A stretch of 10,932 nt of DNA, taken from NCBI GenBank assembly GCA_002329125.1, contig DCXX01000043.1, positions 1-10,932 of the forward strand, written 5' to 3'. The translations under genes were made by a program, and so were the position numbers. Positions 6,912 through 10,932 of this stretch are shown here, piece after piece. The notes under the pieces were generated by a model. It did not search any database. It was not told where the DNA came from and was given only the letters and a program-made list of their open reading frames with translations. This DNA comes from Fidelibacterota bacterium UBA2125 (GTDB lineage Bacteria; Fidelibacterota; Marinisomatia; Marinisomatales; S15-B10). The first letter of the stretch is position 1. The number at the start of each line of letters is the position of its first letter.

Positions 6912-7646
6912 ATGATAGATTCAACCATTGAAGGGAGGATCAAAGTCCTCCGTATGAACCACGGTCCCGCTAACGCCATGGATCTGCCGTTTCTTACCGC
7001 CGTGGCTGATGCCTGCATCCCGGACAACGGCTTTGACGGTATGGTTCTAACAGGTAACGGCCGCTTTTTCAGCGCCGGCCTGAATATCGTGAACCTCATG
7101 GAAGGAGACGATGACAATGCCTGGAAGATTATCGAAACTTTGGGCCGTGCCATCATGAATATTATGACTTTTCCAGGTCCCGTTGTGGCCGCTGTAGATG
7201 GTCACGCTGTAGCCGGCGGGTGCCTCCTGGCTCTATCGTGTGATCACCGTATTGGCGTGCCAGGTGACTACAAAATGGGAATGAATGAACTGGCTCTGGG
7301 CCTCGATCTCCCCTCATTTGCCCTGGCGGCTGTCCGAAAATGTGTCCCGGTCCACCGTCAGTTTGAAGTGACCTCCCTCAGCCGATTCTACTCACCGGAA
7401 GAAGCGATTCCGCTCGGTATGTTAAACAAGATCAGTAATGATGCCGAAAAAGAGGCACTAAAAATGTCAACTTCGCTGGCGGATTCCCTTGCCCCCTTTC
7501 AACGATTGAAAAAACATCTCAATGCACCGGCGCTGGAACTTTATGAAAAAGAGGGTGACTCCATAGACCAATTTATCCGTCAGTGGAAAACGCCGGAAAG
7601 CCAGGCCAAGATCAAAGCGGCCGTAGAAAAAATGAAAAAGTCGTGA
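6912..7646 (+). CDS. Enoyl-CoA hydratase/isomerase family protein, delta3,delta2-enoyl-CoA isomerase-like
   Basis: A 244-aa crotonase-fold protein, near the usual 250-260 aa. Oxyanion-hole segments are SAGLNI (54-59) and GHAVAGGCLLAL (97-108). Rat enoyl-CoA hydratase uses two glutamates. Here the first position (GGCE in hydratases) is L105, while the second is kept as E126 in GMNELALGL. The stretch GGCLLALSCDHRI...NELALG resembles mitochondrial delta3,delta2-enoyl-CoA isomerase (ECI1: GGCLVALTCDYRI...NETQLG), which uses a single glutamate to move the double bond of unsaturated acyl-CoAs. I therefore favour isomerase over hydratase. The ATG at 6912 has GAGGGAG 8 nt upstream. It is divergent from the amino-acid operon and has no other beta-oxidation gene beside it here. 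Assigned from motif pattern, not from alignment. Confidence 0.83.
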   Translation: MIDSTIEGRIKVLRMNHGPANAMDLPFLTAVADACIPDNGFDGMVLTGNGRFFSAGLNIVNLMEGDDDNAWKIIETLGRAIMNIMTFPGPVVAAVDGHAVAGGCLLALSCDHRIGVPGDYKMGMNELALGLDLPSFALAAVRKCVPVHRQFEVTSLSRFYSPEEAIPLGMLNKISNDAEKEALKMSTSLADSLAPFQRLKKHLNAPALELYEKEGDSIDQFIRQWKTPESQAKIKAAVEKMKKS

Positions 7647-7652
7647 ACTACT

Positions 7653-7674
7653 GGCTGTTCAGCTTCTGACAGCC
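7653..7674. terminator. Hairpin at the convergent 3' ends, weak bidirectional terminator candidate
   Basis: GGCTGTTCAG (7653-7662), CTT loop, CTGACAGCC (7666-7674): a 9-bp stem with one bulged T. It spans the stop codon of the YbjQ-like gene (7659-7661) and begins 7 nt after the stop of the isomerase-like gene. No T-run follows on either strand, so termination is only suggested by position. Confidence 0.4.
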
Positions 7675-7979
7675 ATAACCGCTGTCCCGTAAGCCAGTAT
7701 CTCTGAAGTGTTGGACATGACCATGGAGGTGGCAAACCGTATGTCTGTAATGGCATTAGCACCCATCTCCTCAGCCCGCTCGATCATCCGCTGCTGAGCC
7801 TCTTCCCGGGACTCAGCCATCATTTCCGTATATTCTGTTATCTCACCTCCAATGACGGTCCGGAGAGAAGCAACAATATCTTTCCCAACGTGCCTGGCAC
7901 GGATGGTACTCCCCTTCACTAAACCCTTGGTTTCAGTGATAGTATAACCCGGTATATTGGAAGATGTTGTGAGTATCAT
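7659..7979 (-). CDS. YbjQ/UPF0145 family protein
   Basis: A 106-aa protein matching the UPF0145/YbjQ family over its whole length. It shows MILTTSSNIPGY at the start, GLVKGSTIRARHVGKDI (19-35), a helix with EAQQRMIERAEEMGANAI (60-77), and the C-terminal strand EILAYGTAVMAV. Family proteins are small cytosolic beta-alpha proteins that assemble into pentamers; a heavy-metal-binding label is often attached, but the function is not established. The start overlaps the stop of the upstream membrane-protein gene as ATGA (7976-7979). AAAGGAG (7987-7993) lies 7 nt before it, so translation is probably coupled. It is the last gene of a three-gene operon, converging on the isomerase-like gene with only 12 nt between stops. 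Confidence 0.9.
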   Translation of the reverse strand: MILTTSSNIPGYTITETKGLVKGSTIRARHVGKDIVASLRTVIGGEITEYTEMMAESREEAQQRMIERAEEMGANAITDIRFATSMVMSNTSEILAYGTAVMAVRS

Positions 7980-8191
7980 GATCTAACTCCTTTGAAAGTT
8001 TCTTTTTTTGAATCGTTCACCCTGTCCTTGATAACACTCCCCAACAATAACAGACCGCCCAGAACGATAAGGGCTACGGCAATCCTCATCTTACTTGGAA
8101 TGAAAACTATGACTTTCAGTAATTCATAAATAATATAAAAAACAATAATAGCACTCCCCGCAAGCACCATAAAAATACCTGATGTTCTCAT
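7976..8191 (-). CDS. Small membrane protein with two predicted helices, function unknown
   Basis: A 71-aa protein with two hydrophobic segments, about residues 5-31 (IFMVLAGSAIIVFYIIYELL) and 36-53 (RIAVALIVLGGLLLLGSV). They are joined by a short loop containing IPSKM. The tail is charged (KDRVNDSKKETFKGVRS) and probably cytosolic, which would put both ends inside by the positive-inside rule. No enzyme motif is seen. It overlaps both neighbours by ATGA (start at 8188-8191, stop at 7976-7979). GGGAGA (8198-8203) lies 6 nt before its start. The strict overlaps on both sides argue that it is a real gene and that its product works with the flanking proteins. I do not recognise a family. Confidence 0.75.
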   Translation of the reverse strand: MRTSGIFMVLAGSAIIVFYIIYELLKVIVFIPSKMRIAVALIVLGGLLLLGSVIKDRVNDSKKETFKGVRS

Positions 8192-8523
8192 TTTGTTTCT
8201 CCCGATTTCTGATATGGAATAAGTATCTCCTTCAGCAACTTATTGATCTCTTCCGGACTCAACGGAATGGCCACCCCGTCCAGGTCAACAGTAGTGTGCT
8301 GCCCCCGCATCACCATCATGCGCACTTCCCGCTGGAGGGCCAGTGCCGCTTCCCGGTCCAGTTTCATGGTGCCCAGGTCGATGCCTGATATCTCAATTCC
8401 TTCCTCTGCCAGAGGGGCCAATATTTTTTCGAGGACCTCTTTCTGATTTGTTATGGTTTTATTAGCTTTCAAAACTGCCGGCCGAACCCAAAAAGAAATT
8501 AATTCACTGGCACAGGACATCAT
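8188..8523 (-). CDS. Conserved-looking small protein of unknown function, first gene of YbjQ operon
   Basis: A protein of 111 aa if started at the ATG at 8523 (a second ATG at 8520 gives 110). The reading frame is open back to 8574, but that start would overlap the divergent metallo-hydrolase gene. No start has a good Shine-Dalgarno. The protein is soluble and mostly helical, with an NQKEVLEKILAPLAEEGIEI helix, a DREAALALQREVRMMVMRGQ helix, and VDLDGVAIPLSPEEINKLLKEILIP near the C-terminus. No signal peptide or membrane segment is clear, although the first 15 residues (SELISFWVRPAVLKA) are fairly hydrophobic. Its stop overlaps the 71-aa membrane-protein gene by ATGA. I recognise no family. 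Confidence 0.65.
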   Translation of the reverse strand: MMSCASELISFWVRPAVLKANKTITNQKEVLEKILAPLAEEGIEISGIDLGTMKLDREAALALQREVRMMVMRGQHTTVDLDGVAIPLSPEEINKLLKEILIPYQKSGETK

Positions 8524-8558
8524 CGTACATTTTACAATATTCGACTGAGGACCAGCCC
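8524..8558. promoter_or_regulatory. Very short divergent promoter region
   Basis: Only 35 bp separate two divergent starts. An AT-rich core holds TACAAT on the plus strand (8533-8538), a 5/6 -10 match placed about right for the metallo-hydrolase start. On the minus strand the same bases read TAAAAT close to the other start. -35 elements would have to lie inside the coding regions; none is convincing. GAGG (8547-8550) is the ribosome binding site of the plus-strand gene. Confidence 0.3.
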
Positions 8559-9191
8559 ATGAAAATCTGGACATTTGAAGGTGGATTCGACAACAATTTC
8601 ACCTACCTTTTTTCTGATGGTGTCTCTCCTGACGCCGCCATCGTCGATGCTTCAGTACCTCTAAACAGTCTTAAATCTACCATTGAAAAAAACAGTCTCA
8701 TTCCATCAAAACTTTTGTTGACACATACTCATTTTGACCACACTGCCCATCTGGACGAATATATATCCGCTTACCCAAACGCAGAAGTGTGTGCCTTGGA
8801 TGGCTCCCAAAGATGGCTGAATAAACAGTCCCTTTCCGATGGTGACACCGTTCAGATCGGCGGGCTCACTGTCACTGCCATACATACACCGGGGCACACA
8901 CAAGACAGTACCTGCTTCCATGTACAAGATGCTCTCTTCAGCGGTGACACTATTTTCATTGGTCGAACCGGTCGAACCATCGGCGCCGGCAGCGACACCA
9001 GGCAGCTTTACCGCTCCGTTTCCGGAAAGCTGCTAACCCTTTCCGGCAACACTACCATCTACTCGGGACACGATTACGGCCCTGTACAGAAGATTTCCAT
9101 GAAGGAAAATATTGAAATGAGTCCACTCCTTCAGGCTACGGATGAAGATGATTTCGTCAGGAGGATGGAAGAATATGAACGATCACGTTAG
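8559..9191 (+). CDS. Metallo-beta-lactamase-fold hydrolase, glyoxalase II-like
   Basis: A 210-aa cytosolic MBL-fold protein with a complete metal site: THTHFDH (H56, H58, D60, H61), H113 in HTPGHT, D130 in FSGDTIF and H171 in YSGHDYG. The arrangement SGDT-IF-GRTGR...LYRS...IYSGHDYG resembles hydroxyacylglutathione hydrolases (GloB-like) and the persulfide dioxygenase branch (ETHE1/Blh). Those act on thioesters of glutathione-like thiols or on persulfides. The region after GRT is IGAGSDTRQ, unlike the common DFQ.GD pattern, so neither label is safe. Length is shorter than full GloB (about 250 aa), which carries an extra C-terminal helical domain. The start at ATG 8559 has GAGG 8 nt before it. 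It precedes an exported small protein by 27 nt and may share its transcript. Confidence 0.85.
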   Translation: MKIWTFEGGFDNNFTYLFSDGVSPDAAIVDASVPLNSLKSTIEKNSLIPSKLLLTHTHFDHTAHLDEYISAYPNAEVCALDGSQRWLNKQSLSDGDTVQIGGLTVTAIHTPGHTQDSTCFHVQDALFSGDTIFIGRTGRTIGAGSDTRQLYRSVSGKLLTLSGNTTIYSGHDYGPVQKISMKENIEMSPLLQATDEDDFVRRMEEYERSR

Positions 9192-9218
9192 TTATAAACC
9201 AAACTAAGGAGAGATGAG

Positions 9219-9569
9219 ATGAAACGTTACGCATGGGGACTCCTCACCGGCGCTCTGCTGATTGCTTGCTTTATGGTGGTAACAGCCACAGCAAGTCCTC
9301 AGGATGATTCCATCAAGGTCTACCTGGGACAGTTGGAGCAGTTCCTCCGGGATGAGATGTCCAGAAGTACCACTGCAGGTCGGTTTCAGCTGCAGTCTTT
9401 CAATATCGACCGGACCCACTGGCACTACATGATGGACACAGCCACAGGGAAACTCTACAGAATGGAGCTTGGCCGCACGCCCGATAGGAGCCAGTGGACA
9501 GTCATGGCCCAGGGGCTGATTGAAGAACCGCCTCAGGCCGAAGCCGAAACGGAAAAAGTCGAGAATTAG
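9219..9569 (+). CDS. Small exported protein of unknown function
   Basis: A 116-aa protein. Residues 1-26 form a signal peptide (MKRY, then hydrophobic GLLTGALLIACFMVV, then TATAS as a likely cleavage region). The Cys at 17 lies inside the hydrophobic core, not in a lipobox. The mature part begins DDSIKVYLGQLEQFLRDEM. It contains HWHYMMDTATGKLYRMEL (about 66-83), a strand pattern of the kind seen in small periplasmic proteins where a TATGKLYRM turn carries a bound or displayed value, and ends in an acidic tail (EEPPQAEAETEKVEN). No family is recognised. The start is firm: AAGGAG (9206-9211) lies 7 nt upstream. It lies 27 nt after the metallo-hydrolase gene, so the two are probably one transcript. 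Confidence 0.75.
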   Translation: MKRYAWGLLTGALLIACFMVVTATASPQDDSIKVYLGQLEQFLRDEMSRSTTAGRFQLQSFNIDRTHWHYMMDTATGKLYRMELGRTPDRSQWTVMAQGLIEEPPQAEAETEKVEN

Positions 9570-9591
9570 TGGCGGAGCGAATGCGGAGGAA

Positions 9592-9637
9592 CGGCTCATG
9601 CTCGTTGAGCCGGAACTTTCGGTCGAGCATGAAGTTC
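9592..9637 (+). repeat. Overlapping, mutually exclusive inverted repeats at a candidate start codon
   Basis: Three perfect pairings share bases. H1 is CGGCTCA (9592-9598) with TGAGCCG (9606-9612). H2 is TCATGCTCG (9596-9604) with CGAGCATGA (9624-9632). H3 is GAACTT (9613-9618) with AAGTTC (9632-9637). H1 and H3 can coexist, while H2 excludes H1 and clashes with H3 at one base. The ATG at 9598 is inside H1 and H2, and its GGAGG is just outside at 9585-9589. Confidence 0.6.
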
Positions 9638-9735
9638 GATTCCAACATGGGATGGATCTGTTCAACACCGGTCACAACTGGGAGATACTTCCCAGAGGCA
9701 TCATGTTACAGCGGAACTTCACTGTGCAGCACTGA
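9598..9735 (+). CDS. Candidate 45-aa ORF or gene remnant
   Basis: The ATG at 9598 has GGAGG (9585-9589) 8 nt upstream and runs 46 codons to TGA at 9733. Codon use is like the neighbours (CTG, TTC, AAC, ACC, GGT). The protein has VRFQHGMDLFNTGHNWE at residues 13-29, which recalls the start of DUF309 proteins (a Gly-x-x-Leu-Phe-Asn-x-Gly segment before Trp-Glu). The expected AHEVWE-like motif does not follow in any frame, so it would be a truncated copy; a chance match is possible. It fills the gap between the small exported protein and the TlpA-like gene, 17 nt before the latter. Without comparison I cannot say whether it is translated. Confidence 0.35.
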   Translation: MLVEPELSVEHEVRFQHGMDLFNTGHNWEILPRGIMLQRNFTVQH

Positions 9736-9752
9736 AAAAAGGAAGTTGATCA

Positions 9753-10268
9753 ATGCAACTGTTTAGACTATTGAAAAGAAGCAGAATTTTGCTACTGTTC
9801 CTTTTTTCTTTTTCCTGCTCCCGGTCGCCTGTTGACCTCCAGGAGGTCACCGCTGAAGACATACTCACTGCCGTGGCGGAACACAAGGGAGAAAAGGCTG
9901 TTCTTGTGAACTACTGGGCCACCTGGTGTGCCCCGTGCGTGGAGGAGTTTCCCATGATCGTGGAACTGTCCAAAGAATATGCCCATGAGGCCGTTGTGCT
10001 GTTTGTCTCAGCCGACTGGCTGGATGAAAAAGAGAGGGCACTGGAATTTCTTGAGAAGCAGGAAGTAAAGGGTCTCTCTTTTATAAAAAATCAGACTGAT
10101 AATGAATTTATTGACGGCATCCACAGGGAATGGTCCGGGGCCCTCCCTTTCACCATCGTATACGGTAAGAATTCGGGAAATGTTGTAGATTACTGGGAGG
10201 CAAAAAAGTCTGAAAAAAGATTTGTTGAAGCACTTGAAAAAGCAATTAACGAAGGAGTAAAGTCATGA
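9753..10268 (+). CDS. TlpA/ResA-like thioredoxin-fold protein, probable lipoprotein
   Basis: A 171-aa protein. The N-terminus is basic (MQLFRLLKRSR), then hydrophobic ILLLFLFSF, then C22 in SFSCSRS. This looks like a lipoprotein signal, although the bases of the lipobox are atypical (Phe at -2). The redox centre is YWATWCAPC (C59, C62), the classic TlpA/ResA motif, with VEEFPMIVEL after it. The cis-proline is P132 in GALPFTIVYG. It should be a periplasmic, membrane-anchored thiol reductase or oxidant; partner proteins are not shown. GGAAG lies 7 nt before the ATG at 9753. The stop overlaps the next gene by ATGA, so both are made together. The long insert between the CXXC and the cis-proline, with FIKNQTDNEFIDGIHREWSG, is usual for TlpA-like proteins. 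Confidence 0.87.
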   Translation: MQLFRLLKRSRILLLFLFSFSCSRSPVDLQEVTAEDILTAVAEHKGEKAVLVNYWATWCAPCVEEFPMIVELSKEYAHEAVVLFVSADWLDEKERALEFLEKQEVKGLSFIKNQTDNEFIDGIHREWSGALPFTIVYGKNSGNVVDYWEAKKSEKRFVEALEKAINEGVKS

Positions 10269-10867
10269 GAAAATCCTTGATATGGATAGTCCCATTGATG
10301 CTGGTGACCGCTGCCGTGGCGGGCGAGCTGGAGATTGGCTCCGATATTCCAATGGCAGATGTAAAGATGGTTGACGTGAGCGGTAAAAAGGTGAGCCTGA
10401 ATGATGCCGTAGGTGAGAATGGACTGCTGGTTGTTTTCTCCTGCAACACTTGCCCCTGGGTAGACGCCTGGGAGGACCGGTATATTTCGGTCTCAAAGCT
10501 GTCCCAGAAAAAAGGTGTGGGCATGATCGCCATCAACCCCAACCAGGGAAGCCGGAAAAAAGGCGACGGTATGGAGGACATGCAGGCCCGAGCCAAGAAA
10601 GCAAAGTACGATTTCTACTACACCCTGGACAAGGAGTCGAAATTGGCTTCCGCCTTCGGTGCCTCCAAGACACCTCACATTTACCTTTTCAACAATAAAG
10701 GTACACTGGTCTACCGCGGCGCCATAGATGACAATGCCAGAAGGCCTAAAAAGGTAGAGAACCCCTACCTGATGGATGCCATTAACGCTATGGTTGCTGG
10801 CGAAAAGATAACCACGGCTTCCACCAAGGCCCTCGGCTGCGGCATTAAGTACGCCAGCAATAAATAG
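10265..10867 (+). CDS. Exported AhpC/TSA-type redoxin (thioredoxin family)
   Basis: A 200-aa protein. Residues 1-20 (MRKSLIWIVPLMLVTAAVAG) are a clear signal peptide with AVA before the likely cleavage site. The mature part starts ELEIGSDIPMADVKMVDVSG, the usual redoxin entry strand. The active site is FSCNTCPWVDAWEDRY, with C60 and C63 as the CXXC pair. The cis-proline is P137 in GASKTPHIYLF, and a third cysteine C192 lies in the C-terminal ALGCGIKY motif. This type is often annotated as a thioredoxin-family or alkyl hydroperoxide reductase-like protein; the electron donor may be the TlpA-like protein encoded just before it. The start is set by AAGGAG (10252-10257) 7 nt before the ATG, and by the ATGA overlap. 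It acts outside the cytosol by inference from the signal peptide. Confidence 0.87.
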   Translation: MRKSLIWIVPLMLVTAAVAGELEIGSDIPMADVKMVDVSGKKVSLNDAVGENGLLVVFSCNTCPWVDAWEDRYISVSKLSQKKGVGMIAINPNQGSRKKGDGMEDMQARAKKAKYDFYYTLDKESKLASAFGASKTPHIYLFNNKGTLVYRGAIDDNARRPKKVENPYLMDAINAMVAGEKITTASTKALGCGIKYASNK

Positions 10868-10873
10868 AGAAGA

Positions 10874-10879
10874 TATAAC
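10874..10879 (+). promoter_or_regulatory. Possible -10 box before tRNA-Pro
   Basis: TATAAC is a 5/6 match to the sigma-70 -10 box and lies 13 nt before the tRNA start. No -35 match is seen at the right distance, which falls inside the redoxin gene. The tRNA may instead be read from the upstream operon. Confidence 0.25.
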
Positions 10880-10892
10880 TTAGTCACTTTTC

Positions 10893-10932
10893 CGGGGTGT
10901 GGCGCAGCCCGGTAGCGCACCTGCTTTGGGAG
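10893..10932 (+). tRNA. tRNA-Pro (anticodon TGG), 3' part outside window
   Basis: CGGGGTG acceptor strand, T at position 8, the D arm GCGC...GCGC with the GCAGCCCGGTAG loop region, then CCTGC and the start of the anticodon loop TTTGGGA, whose anticodon is TGG. This is the standard bacterial tRNA-Pro 5' half. The window ends just after the anticodon, so the 3' half cannot be checked. Confidence 0.9.

Noticed and set aside
8188..8574. 128-aa version of the first gene of the YbjQ operon
   Set aside because: It would overlap the start of the divergent metallo-hydrolase by 16 bp and has no ribosome binding site; the ATG pair at 8523/8520 is more likely, though not proven.
9204..9668. 154-aa minus-strand reading frame
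   Set aside because: It is antisense to the small exported protein, which has a signal peptide and a strong ribosome binding site; the antisense translation is rich in Cys, Arg and Pro without domain pattern.
9569..9766. 65-aa frame starting GTG at 9569
   Set aside because: It overlaps the better-supported frame from 9598, runs into the TlpA-like gene and reads as low-quality Ser/Arg-rich sequence.
1..10932. CRISPR array, tandem repeats or prophage genes
   Set aside because: No regularly spaced direct repeats and no phage-type proteins were found.

Overview
The window looks like chromosomal DNA from a Gram-negative bacterium. It encodes a probable outer-membrane beta-barrel protein with an N-terminal CBM9-like domain, exported and probably lipid-anchored thioredoxin-like proteins, and AAGGAG-type ribosome binding sites about 7 nt before most starts. 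The mix (CBM9/DUF5916 protein, imidazolonepropionase-like amidohydrolase, EutB/EutC-like enzymes) would fit a marine member of the FCB group such as Marinimicrobia (SAR406). That is an inference from gene content, not something the sequence proves. There is no phage, IS or CRISPR signal; this is ordinary metabolic chromosome with tight operons.

Layout. (1) 1-1113 (+): amidohydrolase whose N-terminus lies outside the window. It converges on (2) 1195-3351 (-), a 718-aa CBM9/DUF5916 outer-membrane protein, with a hairpin between them. (3) 3352-3637 is an intergenic region with a ten-base homopolymer in a candidate promoter and a cluster of inverted repeats. (4) tRNA-Arg(TCT), minus strand, 3638-3714, with encoded CCA. 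(5) 3773-6815 (-) is a three-gene operon: a PLP-dependent threonine/serine dehydratase-like enzyme, an ornithine cyclodeaminase/mu-crystallin family protein, and a class I/II aminotransferase. Its first two genes overlap at GTGA and the third follows after 20 nt. (6) 6912-7646 (+), divergent from that operon, is an enoyl-CoA hydratase/isomerase family protein whose active-site pattern looks like a delta3,delta2-enoyl-CoA isomerase. (7) 7659-8523 (-) is a three-gene operon with ATGA overlaps: an unknown 111-aa protein, a 71-aa two-helix membrane protein and a YbjQ/UPF0145 protein. (8) 8559-9191 (+) is a glyoxalase II-like metallo-beta-lactamase-fold hydrolase, followed by a small exported protein of unknown function (9219-9569), a doubtful 45-aa ORF with strong inverted repeats at its start, and a coupled pair of exported thioredoxin-fold proteins (TlpA-like and AhpC/TSA-like, ATGA overlap). 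(9) The window ends inside a tRNA-Pro(TGG) gene.

How the genes may work together. The most coherent unit is the dehydratase / imine reductase / aminotransferase operon. The first two families form the chemical pair used in hydroxyectoine breakdown (EutB/EutC) and in the beta-hydroxyaspartate cycle (BhcB/BhcD): water is removed from a beta-hydroxy amino acid and the resulting imine is reduced. The other genes specific to those two pathways are not in this window, so the substrate is open. The redox pair at the right end probably acts in the periplasm on thiols or peroxides.
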